A DNA stretch of 64,000 nucleotides from Palsa-147 sp049279675 (GTDB lineage: Bacteria; Acidobacteriota; Terriglobia; Acidiferrales; UBA7541). Every line of letters starts with the position of its first letter. Positions within the stretch are counted from its first letter, which is position 1. The notes beneath the pieces are model-generated. The model was not told the origin of the DNA. It did not search any database and was given only the letters and a program-made list of their open reading frames with translations. The position numbers and the translations under genes are program-made. The stretch lies in NCBI GenBank assembly GCA_049279675.1, contig JBAPOP010000162.1:62001-126000 (forward strand), read 5' to 3'. Shown one piece after another: positions 1-8,379 of the stretch.

Positions 1-268
1 GGATGTTGAAATCCGGCTGCGAAACGCTCGATTCTTTCCCTACTTGCGTCAGCTCGTAGGTCTTCCGCCATTTCTGAATGCGCCTGGTGATATCGTCCGC
101 TCCAACCAGCGTTCGATCGAGGTAATCATTATCCGGAACGAGATAAGCGACAAGGCGATGGCCTTGTTCAGCTGGCTTCCAAAGGAAGACGGCAGCTTCG
201 CGGACGCCTGGGAGGGCCCGTAGCTTCGCTTCTAATTCACCGGCACGATTGGTATTTTCCAACATCAT
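1..268 (-). CDS. N-terminal part of an NRPS-like adenylation-tail/methyltransferase protein (partial)
   Basis: The gene runs off the left edge; 89 codons are visible. Reading starts at one of two adjacent ATGs (268 or 265); an in-frame TAA at 284-286 blocks a longer start. The visible protein resembles the end of an NRPS adenylation domain: a GELEAKLRALPGVREAAVF stretch like the segment after core motif A8, then LVAYLVP, then a W..TYE..Q region ending in DFNI. The last part resembles the lead-in to the N-methyltransferase domain that some NRPS modules carry between motifs A8 and A9. The adenylation core itself is absent, so this is either a stand-alone SAM-dependent methyltransferase with an adenylation-like prefix or a truncated NRPS piece. 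The family call is inference from short motifs. Confidence 0.5.
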   Translation of the reverse strand, partial: MMLENTNRAGELEAKLRALPGVREAAVFLWKPAEQGHRLVAYLVPDNDYLDRTLVGADDITRRIQKWRKTYELTQVGKESSVSQPDFNI

Positions 269-524
269 TCTCGGTCGTTCTTGTTACAACGCAAGGCACA
301 GCGTATCGCCAATAAGACGGTGCTCCAATTCAATTCGAGCGAAGGCTCGCCTTTTAACGCGCTCGCACAAGCGCGCGAATGTCATCGCGCATCGCAGATC
401 CAGATCATCTAGATTGCGATTTCCGCAAGCTGTACTCCGGCGCACGGGCCACGCAAGAATCGAATCGGGTGTATGATGGCGGCCGATTTACGGTTCAAGC
501 TGGGAGTTTGTGAGAGGAGATTAC

Positions 525-992
525 ATGAAGAAGAGAGCGATTTTGTTGACGATGGCGGCGATGTTCGCCGTCGTAGCGGTGTGCTTTGCGGCCGCCGATT
601 CGAATATGGGGACGTGGAAATTGAACGAGGCCAAGTCCAAGTTCCCGGCCGGAGCGACGAAAAATCACACCGTCGTGTATTCCGCCGCGGGAGATAGTGT
701 GAAAGTCACCGTGGACGGAGTGACCGCGGACGGCAAGGCCGTGCATGATGAATGGACGGGCAAGTTCGACGGCAAAGACTACCCCGTGACTGGCGAGCCT
801 TCTTACGACTCGCGGTCGTATACGCGAGTGGATGCGAACACGTTGAAGATGACGCTGAAGAAAGACGGCAAGGTAGTTGGGACGGGCCGCATCGCAGTGT
901 CGGCGGACGGCAAATCACGCACCGTCACTGTAAGCATAACGGACGCGATGGGAAAGAAAACTAGCAGCACCGCTGTCTACGACAAGCAATAG
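525..992 (+). CDS. Small exported protein of unknown function
   Basis: 155 residues. The ATG at 525 is preferred over the GTG at 510 because a GAGAGGAGA ribosome site lies just before it. The N-terminus is a clear signal peptide: KKR, then a hydrophobic stretch ending around CFAAADS, cleaved near residue 23. The mature part opens with GTWKLNEAKSKF and continues with alternating hydrophobic and charged residues and several YDSRSY/ADGK-like turns, which suggests a lipocalin-like or immunoglobulin-like beta barrel. It probably acts in the periplasm. No catalytic motif is visible. It is followed by a strong hairpin terminator, so it is probably monocistronic. Similar short GTWKLN-starting proteins are common in acidobacteria but have no known role. 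Confidence 0.8.
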   Translation: MKKRAILLTMAAMFAVVAVCFAAADSNMGTWKLNEAKSKFPAGATKNHTVVYSAAGDSVKVTVDGVTADGKAVHDEWTGKFDGKDYPVTGEPSYDSRSYTRVDANTLKMTLKKDGKVVGTGRIAVSADGKSRTVTVSITDAMGKKTSSTAVYDKQ

Positions 993-1016
993 AATTCAAA
1001 ATTGCGAGATCACGAA

Positions 1017-1045
1017 GGGCCGCGGATTTTCGCGGCCCTTTTCTT
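1017..1045 (+). terminator. Intrinsic terminator after the small exported protein
   Basis: A perfect 8-bp stem GGGCCGCG/CGCGGCCC (1017-1024 and 1031-1038) with a 6-base loop GATTTT is followed by TTTTCTTT. It lies 25 bp after the stop codon at 992, the usual place and form of a Rho-independent terminator. Confidence 0.85.
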
Positions 1046-1091
1046 TGCGATGGCGCTGCATCGTGAGCGTCGAGGCGAGGACGAAACGCAG

Positions 1092-1128
1092 ATTCCTCGG
1101 CCGACCCTGGTCGGGTCGGCCTCGGAAT
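1092..1128. repeat. Long inverted repeat (REP-like hairpin)
   Basis: A 9-bp perfect stem GGCCGACCC/GGGTCGGCC (1099-1107, 1113-1121) with a 5-base loop is extended by ATTCC/GGAAT across a 2x2 mismatch. There is no T-run on the plus side. It lies between convergent genes, beyond the 3' end of the kinase gene, so it could be a REP-type palindrome or part of that gene's 3' end. Confidence 0.55.
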
Positions 1129-1316
1129 GACAGTGTGGTGATTTGGCTCGAGGATGTTCGGAATTCCGGGCGAGCGCGGCGGAGATCCGAAATGCGAAGG
1201 CAAGAGCGTCTCACGATTGGACGTGCGGCAGACCCGGAGGCGGGGGCTTCCGGGGTCTGAAAGAGATTCGCCATCTTAACTCTGTGACGACACATTCGAT
1301 TGGAGGGGGCAGAAAT

Positions 1317-1402
1317 CCCAGGGCTGAAAGCCCGTGGGGAGCGACGATTTCTTCCGCTGGACGAAAGTCCAGCTTCCCCCTGCTGAAGCAGGGGGCTCCC
1401 AC
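1317..1402. repeat. Multi-hairpin structured intergenic element
   Basis: Three hairpins follow in tandem, each with a GNRA- or TGAA-like loop: CCCA-GGGC-TGAAA-GCCC-TGGG (1317-1338); GCTGGAC-GAAA-GTCCAGC (1356-1373); CCCCCTGC-TGAA-GCAGGGGG (1376-1395). In addition GTGGGGAG (1334-1341) can pair with CTCCCAC (1396-1402), enclosing hairpins 2 and 3 and competing with the outer part of hairpin 1. The GGGCTGAAAGCCC type of motif resembles dispersed repeats often seen between genes in acidobacteria. No second copy was noticed in this window. Together with 993-1433 this is the only gene-free stretch of more than 300 bp in the left 30 kb. Confidence 0.6.
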
Positions 1403-1433
1403 CGACGTGCCAGAGCGTAATTGCGATGGCGTG

Positions 1434-4331
1434 CTAGTGCAGAGCGGAGGATTCGGATTTGGCTTCGCGGAGGATAGGGACGTCAGGATCGGCGTCTTTC
1501 CAGAGAGTCAGGAAATCGTTGTAAGCGGATTTTGCTTTTGCGGCGTCGCCGGCTAGGGCGTAGGCGCGAGCTAGGCCGAGATGAGCGTAGGCGCCGGTGG
1601 GGCAATTCCAGACTAGGCCGCGGTGATCGAGGATTTTGTGGAATTCGGCGGCGGCGGCGCTTCCCTGCTTCTGCGCTAAGAAGGCTTCGCCACGGATGTA
1701 AATTGGATAGAGGCAGGAATTGTTGAGTGAAGAAAAGGTAGGCGCGAGTTCCATTGGCGCGGGCGTTTGAAGCAGATCGATCGCGCGGGCAGGATCTTTT
1801 TGCGAAAGCGCGAGCTCGGCCTGGATTACGGGCAGCCAGTATGACTGGATTTGGGTATTTAGCGGGAAGCGTTTGGCCAGGGCCTGCGCAACGGCTTGAG
1901 CGTGTGCAGAATCTCCAGCCATTGCGAAGACGAGCGCGGACTCGGTCTGGGCATCATTGCTTGAAGCAGCATGCGCTAACGCGGCGGCGGCGGCCTGGCG
2001 TGCTTCTGCCATACTGCCGAAGACGGCTTCGCGGAAAGCGGCGTTATCCTGCCAGAGCGCGCTAGATTCCTTGTTGTCGGAGCGATCGGCTGCGTCGGTG
2101 GCGCGTTTCGTCAGCTCCCGCGCTTTCTGCAAGTGGCCGTAATACGCGGCCGTGTCCGCTTCAAGCGCAAAGTACTCGTGCTTTAGATCTGGATGTCCCT
2201 CGAACCACGTGCCTTCTTCCGCCATGCCGTGGCTATCATTCGCGATGAAGTCGAGGGCGTATGCCGAAATGTGCAAACTGTCGTTGTCGAATTTCAGGGA
2301 ATAGGCACTAGCGATCGACTTGCGGGCATCATCATATTGATCCAAGGCCAAATGCAGGCCCGCCACATTTCCCAAAGTGATTACGCTAGCCGACTCGAAG
2401 TGCTGAGCTTCAAGCGTTAACGCAAGCGCTTTGTCGAGTTGCCCCTTGGCAACGTATATGATCGCGAGGTTTTCGTGGGCCGTGGAATCCCGGGGGTAGC
2501 TCCCAAGCCATTGTTGAAAGACTTCCGTCGCTTTGTCCAGATCGCCCAAGACCAACTCGTAATAGAGAGACTCGATGTGAAGTTTCTCGCGCTCACTGGC
2601 ACGGTCGCGCAGCTCGAAAGCCTTCGCGATATAAGCGTCGCCCTTCTCCGGCTGGCCCGTGTCCGAGTACATCAGGCCCAAGTCCTCATACGCGCGCGCA
2701 AATTTGGGATCCAGTTCGACGGCGCGCTGGTAGAGAGGCAGCGCCGCAGCCGGGCCTTTTTCGTCGAATGTTTTCGAGCCAAGACTCAGCGCTTTCAATG
2801 CATCGAGCGAGGCGGTGGTTTCCTGATCGAGCGGGACGTCAAACTTTTGAACTGAGGCGAGGGATTCTCCGAGTTCGGTGCGGAGTCGCGTCGCAGCCTG
2901 GCCGAGTGCGTCGAGAACCTTCTCTTTGCCGGCAGCTTGGACCTGCTCCTGCGCGAGGACGTCGCCTGTGGCGCAGTTGATGGCTTTCAGGCCGACGACG
3001 TAGTCGCCACCGATATTGGCAATCGAACCGGCGACGAAGGCTTTACTATCGGCGCGGAGGCAGAGCTCGCGGGCGACATCGGGAGTGAGACGCGTGTCCG
3101 CTGGGCGTGTCATCAGGCGGAGCGTGGAGGAAACGCGCTCGTCGGAAAGAACATTGAGAAATGGCGACTGGCGCAGAGAGACGCTCAGCGCTTGCTTGAG
3201 CGCGTCGTCGAAGACCGGATCGCCGGTGGAATTCGCGAAGTCGGCGACGATGACGGTGTCGCGCTCGGTGAGCGCTGTGGGCTTGCCGGTGCTTCGGCCT
3301 TTGATCCACCAGAATGCGCCAGCGGCGAGCGCGATGACGACGACCGCAGCTACGGCGATCATCGGCGTTGATCGAGATGGAGTGGCGGCTTTGGCGGCGG
3401 AAGTCTTCGCGACAGCGGATGTCGAGCGGCTCGATTCCTGATCGCGCTTCATGCGCTGAAGATCGGAGCGCAGATCGGAGGCGTGCTGATAGCGCAGCGC
3501 GGCATCTTTTTCGAGGCACTTGTTGATGATGCGATCGAGCTCGGCGGGTACAGTGGGATTGAGGCGCGCCGCTTCCTGTGGCGTGCGATTCAGAATGGCT
3601 TCGAAAATCTCGGCGGTCGAGCTGCCGGAAAATGCCGCCTTGCCGGTAGCCATTTCGTAGAGAACGGCGCCGAATGAGAAGATGTCGGTGCGCGAATCAA
3701 GGTCGCGGCCGCGGGCCTGTTCGGGAGACATGTAGGCGATGGTTCCGAGCGTCGAGCCCGGGCTGGTGAGATCCTTCTCGGCGGAGGTCGCGGCGGTTTC
3801 CTCCATCGAGATGGATTTCGAAGAGGCTGGCGTGACGGTCTTCGCGAGACCGAAATCGAGAATCTTAGCTTGCTCGCGGAGAGTGACGAAGAGGTTCGCG
3901 GGCTTGATGTCGCGATGTACGATTCCCTTTTCGTGAGCCGCAGCGAGCGCGTCGGAAATCTGGATACCGAGGCTTAGCGCTTCGTCGAGCGGCAGCGGCT
4001 TCCCGGACTGGCGATGCTTGAGCGTCTGGCCTTCGAGATACTCCATGGCGATGAAGAGGCGGCCGCGATCCTCTGCGATTTCGTAAATCGTGCAGATGTT
4101 GGGATGATTCAAGGCGGAAGCGGCGCGGGCTTCACGGCGGAAACGCTCGAGGGCCGTGGGGTCTTTGGCCACATCGTCGGGGAGAAACTTCAGGGCAACC
4201 GCGCGGCCGAGATTGACGTCTTCGGCTTTGTAGACGACGCCCATTCCGCCGCCGCCAAGCTTCTCGAGAATGCGGAAGTGGGCGACCGTTGCGCCTGGGA
4301 CGAACGCGGAAGAGGAAGACGTGTCGGACAT
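1434..4331 (-). CDS. Eukaryotic-like serine/threonine protein kinase with C-terminal TPR domain
   Basis: 965 residues. A Hanks-type kinase domain covers about 19-290: glycine loop LGGGGMG (25-31), Lys48 for ATP, HRD with catalytic Asp141, DFG at 159-161 and a SPEQARG segment after the activation loop. A Ser/Thr/Ala-rich linker leads to one membrane helix (about 324-342). The outer part starts with a FlgO/adenylate-cyclase-associated type alpha/beta region (about 355-480, VIVADFANSTGD) and continues as TPR repeats to the C-terminus. The protein should sit in the inner membrane with the kinase inside and the TPR part in the periplasm, phosphorylating unknown targets in response to an envelope signal. 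The architecture is typical of acidobacteria. It stands alone, divergent from the next gene. Confidence 0.93.
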   Translation of the reverse strand: MSDTSSSSAFVPGATVAHFRILEKLGGGGMGVVYKAEDVNLGRAVALKFLPDDVAKDPTALERFRREARAASALNHPNICTIYEIAEDRGRLFIAMEYLEGQTLKHRQSGKPLPLDEALSLGIQISDALAAAHEKGIVHRDIKPANLFVTLREQAKILDFGLAKTVTPASSKSISMEETAATSAEKDLTSPGSTLGTIAYMSPEQARGRDLDSRTDIFSFGAVLYEMATGKAAFSGSSTAEIFEAILNRTPQEAARLNPTVPAELDRIINKCLEKDAALRYQHASDLRSDLQRMKRDQESSRSTSAVAKTSAAKAATPSRSTPMIAVAAVVVIALAAGAFWWIKGRSTGKPTALTERDTVIVADFANSTGDPVFDDALKQALSVSLRQSPFLNVLSDERVSSTLRLMTRPADTRLTPDVARELCLRADSKAFVAGSIANIGGDYVVGLKAINCATGDVLAQEQVQAAGKEKVLDALGQAATRLRTELGESLASVQKFDVPLDQETTASLDALKALSLGSKTFDEKGPAAALPLYQRAVELDPKFARAYEDLGLMYSDTGQPEKGDAYIAKAFELRDRASEREKLHIESLYYELVLGDLDKATEVFQQWLGSYPRDSTAHENLAIIYVAKGQLDKALALTLEAQHFESASVITLGNVAGLHLALDQYDDARKSIASAYSLKFDNDSLHISAYALDFIANDSHGMAEEGTWFEGHPDLKHEYFALEADTAAYYGHLQKARELTKRATDAADRSDNKESSALWQDNAAFREAVFGSMAEARQAAAAALAHAASSNDAQTESALVFAMAGDSAHAQAVAQALAKRFPLNTQIQSYWLPVIQAELALSQKDPARAIDLLQTPAPMELAPTFSSLNNSCLYPIYIRGEAFLAQKQGSAAAAEFHKILDHRGLVWNCPTGAYAHLGLARAYALAGDAAKAKSAYNDFLTLWKDADPDVPILREAKSESSALH

Positions 4332-4408
4332 CGCGCGGGAATATTAACAATGAAGAGAACCGCACTACAAGGTGAAACGAAAATGGCGGGAGTGAGTTCG
4401 AGCAAAAC

Positions 4409-5704
4409 ATGAGGGGCTTGCAGAGAGTGCGCGTAATTGCTACTTCCCTGCCGATTATCATGTTGGCGGCGCTGGCGTTGCGCGTTGGGTACACGATTTC
4501 GCAGACGCAAAAGATTTCGCCGCAGGTGCTGCGGGCGGTGCCGTTTCTCTACGAGCCTGGGAATATCGCGTATTCGATTGCCATCGGACATGGATTCGGG
4601 TCACCGTTCCGCGCGGATACTGGGCCGACGGCTTGGACTGCGCCCGTTTATCCCTATATTGTCGCGGGATTTTTCGAGCTGTTCGGGACGTATTCCTACA
4701 AAGCATTTCTGGCGGCAATCAGCTTGAACATGTTGTGTTCGGCGCTCGCGTGCGTGCCGCTTTACTACGCTGGCAAGAGGATTCGCGGGCCGGGTCTGGG
4801 GGCCGGAGCGGCGTGGCTTTGGGCCGTCTTTCCCAACGCGATCATTATTCCCTTTCAATGGATTTGGGATACTTCGATTTCGACGCTGCTGGCGGCGACG
4901 ATTTTGTGGGCGACGCTTGTGATGTCCGAATCGCGACGGGTACGAGATTGGATCGGCTACGGGCTTCTTTGGGGCCTGACGCTGATGACGAATCCGACGC
5001 TATCTTCGCTGCTTCCACTACTGCTCGGCTGGCTCGCGTATCGCGCATGGAAAGAGCAACGCCCGCGGATTACGAATGTGGTGCTATCGGCAGGGGTGAT
5101 CGCCCTATGCTGCGTGCCGTGGACGATTCGAAACTACATCGTCTTCCACGCGTTCGTGCCGACTCGCTCGGCGTTCGGGATGCAGCTCTGGATCGGAAAT
5201 AACGAACACTACAGTGATCGCTGGGCTGTCTGGAAAGATCCTCTCGATAATCAGGACGAGCGCAACAAGTACGTGGCGATGGGCGAGATCGCGTACATGG
5301 CAGAGAAGCGGCACGATGCGATTGAGTTCATGCTGACGCAACCGCGGCGCGAGGCGCACATGATTTCGCGGCGGTTTGTCTCCACGTGGACGGGGAGCGC
5401 GACGCCGATTCACGATTTTCTGGAGACGCACTCGTTCGTGATTCGCGGATTATTCGCGAGCAACCTGCTCGCTGGAATTGGCGCCCTTACGGGGATTGTC
5501 GTGCTGTGGCGACGGAAAAGTGTGTATGCGTTTCCCGTCAGTGTGTTTCCGATTGTGTATCCGTTTGCGGAATATCTTGCGCAAGCGCTGCTGCGTTACC
5601 GGCATCCGATTGATCCCGTCGTTATGTTGCTGACGGCGATCGCGATTGCGGAGTTATGGCGAATGGTCGCGCCGGAGCGAGGTCGGTCCGCGATGACGCA
5701 GTAG
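4409..5704 (+). CDS. Polytopic membrane protein, GT-C glycosyltransferase-like (ArnT/PMT/GT39 type)
   Basis: 431 residues with about ten hydrophobic helices. The N-terminus has a first helix (about 11-29), then a hydrophilic loop with YEPGNIAYSIAIGHGF and GPTAWTAPVYPY, the layout of the first periplasmic loop of GT-C enzymes that use polyprenyl-phosphate sugars. PFQWIWDTS and PWTIRNYIVF are also seen in this group of bacterial family-39 proteins. Donor and acceptor cannot be told; lipid A, protein or polysaccharide are all possible. No clear Shine-Dalgarno sequence precedes the ATG. It is divergent from the kinase gene and convergent with the permease genes. Confidence 0.75.
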   Translation: MRGLQRVRVIATSLPIIMLAALALRVGYTISQTQKISPQVLRAVPFLYEPGNIAYSIAIGHGFGSPFRADTGPTAWTAPVYPYIVAGFFELFGTYSYKAFLAAISLNMLCSALACVPLYYAGKRIRGPGLGAGAAWLWAVFPNAIIIPFQWIWDTSISTLLAATILWATLVMSESRRVRDWIGYGLLWGLTLMTNPTLSSLLPLLLGWLAYRAWKEQRPRITNVVLSAGVIALCCVPWTIRNYIVFHAFVPTRSAFGMQLWIGNNEHYSDRWAVWKDPLDNQDERNKYVAMGEIAYMAEKRHDAIEFMLTQPRREAHMISRRFVSTWTGSATPIHDFLETHSFVIRGLFASNLLAGIGALTGIVVLWRRKSVYAFPVSVFPIVYPFAEYLAQALLRYRHPIDPVVMLLTAIAIAELWRMVAPERGRSAMTQ

Positions 5705-5740
5705 GATTATCATTGCCTACAATTGCGGCACGAAAGTCGG

Positions 5741-5761
5741 TGCGGCGCTACAGGTGCCGCA
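5741..5761. terminator. Possible terminator hairpin between convergent genes
   Basis: TGCGGCGC/GTGCCGCA with a TACAG loop forms an 8-bp stem with one G-T pair. It lies between the convergent ends at 5704 and 5775. No T-run follows on either strand, so it is weak as a Rho-independent terminator. Confidence 0.3.
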
Positions 5762-5774
5762 GGTGCCCCGCGCG

Positions 5775-7049
5775 CTATTCGTATCGCAGGGCTTCGACGG
5801 GGTCGAGGCGGGCGGCTTTGACCGCCGGGTACATTCCGAAAAATAGGCCTACGCTCATGGAAACGCCAACCGCCATGACGATCGCCCAGAGCGGCACGTA
5901 GGAAGGCAGCTTTGGAGCGGCAAGGTTGATCAAGAGGCTGATGCCAAGGCCAAGCAAGACGCCGATGACTCCGCCCGAGCCTGTCAGCACAATCGCCTCG
6001 ATCAGAAATTGAGAGATGACGTCGCGGCGGCGCGCGCCGATTGCTTTGCGCACGCCGATCTCGCGAGTCCGTTGGGTGACGGACATCAGCATGATGTTCA
6101 TCACGCCGACGCCGCCGACAAGCAATCCAATCGAACTGATCACAGAAACGAGCAACGCGACCGAAGCCGTGATCTGGCGGAATTGATCGGCGATCTGTTG
6201 GGCGCTCGAGATGCCGAAATTATCCGGCTTGTCGTAAGGCACGTTGCGCATGCGACGCAGCACACCGCGAATTTCGTCCTCGGCTTCCGGCATTCTGCCG
6301 GGATACGCGACCGCCCCGATTAGGTTTTCATCGTCTTCGGGATTGTGCTTTTGATACGTCCGGTAGGGTACGAGCACTTGCTTATCGGCGGACGGCCTTT
6401 TGAGGAGCTGCCCTTTCCGCGGCTCGAGAACCCCAATCACCGTGTAAGTGGCATTGCCGACTTCGACGGGCTTGCCGATCGGGTCCGTGTCCGGGAAAAG
6501 CGATTTGGCAATTTCGGAGCCGATCAACGCGACATCGGAGCGATGGATGTTTTCCGCTTCCGTGAAGAAACGCCCGCTCGAGGGAACGGAGTTGAAGACT
6601 TCCTCTGTTTCAGGGAGCGTTCCCGAAAAATCCGCTCCATTCACTTCCTTACTCATGTATTTGACTGTGACAGGAGGACGAGGCCCCACGTCAGTGACTC
6701 GGGGAATCACGCTGACTGTCACCTGACTCACCGCCGGACAGAATTCCTTGATTGCTTCTCCTTCTTCCAACGTCAGCGGTTTCCGTGCGCGCTCCTCGGT
6801 CGTCAGGCGACCCGTGTGTATGCCTGGATCGAAGCGGAAAACGAAAAGCGTGTCGGGGCCGTAATCCAGGAGGACCGCGTTCACGTCCTGATACACGCCA
6901 AGCAGAATCGAAACGACCGCGAGCAACGCGGTGATGCCGATGACTACGCCGAGAACGGTGAGAAACGAGCGCATTTTATTCTCGCGCAGCGTGCTGACCG
7001 CCATCCTTGCGTTTTCATCGAGTTGAAGCCAAACAGACGTTTTCGCCAC
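5775..7049 (-). CDS. ABC transporter permease, MacB/FtsX type
   Basis: 424 residues. The first membrane helix (about 28-50, SFLTVLGVVIGITALLA) is followed by a periplasmic MacB-PCD-like domain to about residue 270 and three C-terminal helices. The family signature NIMLMSVTQRTREIGVRKA and the following GARRRDVISQFLIEA are present, as is the usual end PVEALRYE. These proteins do not form a channel; they transmit ATPase movement to the periplasm in lipoprotein, peptide or macrolide export. No ABC ATPase or membrane-fusion partner is encoded next to it. It starts 2 bp after the stop of the upstream permease, so the two are probably translated together. Confidence 0.9.
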   Translation of the reverse strand: MAKTSVWLQLDENARMAVSTLRENKMRSFLTVLGVVIGITALLAVVSILLGVYQDVNAVLLDYGPDTLFVFRFDPGIHTGRLTTEERARKPLTLEEGEAIKEFCPAVSQVTVSVIPRVTDVGPRPPVTVKYMSKEVNGADFSGTLPETEEVFNSVPSSGRFFTEAENIHRSDVALIGSEIAKSLFPDTDPIGKPVEVGNATYTVIGVLEPRKGQLLKRPSADKQVLVPYRTYQKHNPEDDENLIGAVAYPGRMPEAEDEIRGVLRRMRNVPYDKPDNFGISSAQQIADQFRQITASVALLVSVISSIGLLVGGVGVMNIMLMSVTQRTREIGVRKAIGARRRDVISQFLIEAIVLTGSGGVIGVLLGLGISLLINLAAPKLPSYVPLWAIVMAVGVSMSVGLFFGMYPAVKAARLDPVEALRYE

Positions 7050-7051
7050 GG

Positions 7052-8302
7052 CTAGAGCTCCACCCGCAGCGCCTCGATGGGTTCGAGACGCGCCGCTTTC
7101 TGAGCCGGATAGACGCCGAAGAAAACGCCAACCGCGGCCGAAATCAATTCGGCCATGATAACCGCCGTCAGGGGCACGGACATCGGCACGGACGTCGTGG
7201 CCTTGACGAGGAGCGTAATTGCGTAAGCGACAGCCACGCCGATGAAGCCGCCGGATGCCGCCATTACGGTCGCCTCGATGAGGAATTGCAACAGAATGTC
7301 GCTACGCCGCGCGCCGAGGGATTTGCGGATGCCGATTTCGCGGGTGCGTTCCGTGACCGTGGCGAGCATGACGTTCATGATCACTACGCCTCCGATTACC
7401 AGAAATACCGAGACGATTCCGACCATTGCGATGGCGATCACGCCGGTGAGTTGCTTCCACAGATCCATGAGCGTGGCCGAATCCAGAATTCCGAAGTTGT
7501 CGGTTTCGTCCGGTTTCAAGTGGCGGCGGGCGCGCATCAGGACTCGGGCTTCGTCCTGCGTGCGGGCCATCCATTCCGGCCCGCGAGCCTGAATATTGAT
7601 GTAGACGCCGTCTCGAGCGCCATAAATCTTCACGTAAGTCTGGACGGGAATGTAGGCGAAATTATCCTGCGACTGGCCGAGCACGCTGCCGATGGGCTTG
7701 GCGACGCCAACTACTTCGAACGGGCGGCCGTCAATTTCGATTTCGCGGCCGATGGGATCAAAGCCGGCGAATAACTTTGTGGCAAGATCGGAACCGATCA
7801 TCGTGACCATCGCGCGATGAAGATCGTCTGCCTCGGAAATGTAACGGCCGGATGCCGGCTCTTCGACGTCAATATCGGCCATGTCCGCGGAGACGCCGCG
7901 GATTTCGGTGTCATCGATGCCCTGGCCATTGGCGCGGACCTTCCCGCTTGCGTCCACTTCGACGCCTTGACGCAGCGGCAGCTTCAAGTTGTCGCGAAGT
8001 GCCTGGTAGTCGTCGAGAGTGATCAGCTTGTTGCGGCGGGTGGCTTTGACGTACTCATCCACCTCGGTGATGATCGGGAAGCGTGCCACTACGAAGACGT
8101 TGGAGCCGAGGTTCGCGACGCGCTCCGCGATGTAGCGATTCACGCCGGAAATCAGCGCGATGACGATGATTAGCGTGGAGACCGATAGGATGATTCCCAG
8201 AAGCATCAGAAACGACCGCAGCTTGTGAGCGCGCAACGTTTCGAGCGCGACGCCAATCGGCTCGCGCAGAGACACTACGCGGTTCTTGCGCACGTCATCC
8301 AT
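7052..8302 (-). CDS. ABC transporter permease, MacB/FtsX type
   Basis: 416 residues from the ATG at 8302 (MDDVRKNRV). A longer reading to 8443 would run 64 bp into the upstream permease and adds an unlikely polar tail. The layout matches its downstream neighbour: a first helix after LRAHKLRSF, a periplasmic domain, then three helices with NVMLATVTERTREIGIRKS and the ending PIEALRVEL. The two proteins are paralogues but clearly diverged, so they may pair as a heterodimer. Both lack a linked ATPase. It is in the middle of the set PadR - large permease - this gene - 5775 permease. Confidence 0.9.
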   Translation of the reverse strand: MDDVRKNRVVSLREPIGVALETLRAHKLRSFLMLLGIILSVSTLIIVIALISGVNRYIAERVANLGSNVFVVARFPIITEVDEYVKATRRNKLITLDDYQALRDNLKLPLRQGVEVDASGKVRANGQGIDDTEIRGVSADMADIDVEEPASGRYISEADDLHRAMVTMIGSDLATKLFAGFDPIGREIEIDGRPFEVVGVAKPIGSVLGQSQDNFAYIPVQTYVKIYGARDGVYINIQARGPEWMARTQDEARVLMRARRHLKPDETDNFGILDSATLMDLWKQLTGVIAIAMVGIVSVFLVIGGVVIMNVMLATVTERTREIGIRKSLGARRSDILLQFLIEATVMAASGGFIGVAVAYAITLLVKATTSVPMSVPLTAVIMAELISAAVGVFFGVYPAQKAARLEPIEALRVEL

Positions 8303-8379
8303 GCCACTTAGTTTACGCTTGGGAGGCACAAAAGGTTTCGGACCGAGGGCGGGGGCGTCGCTTTTGCTCGCTAAAATGC

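Noticed and set aside
1143..1556. Possible 137-codon gene over the structured repeat
   Set aside because: It runs through the hairpin element and into the 3' end of the kinase gene on the other strand; no motif.
6345..7774. Plus-strand open frames (236 and 255 codons) opposite the two MacB-type permeases
   Set aside because: Both lie wholly antisense to well-supported permease genes and encode Arg/His-rich sequence without motifs.
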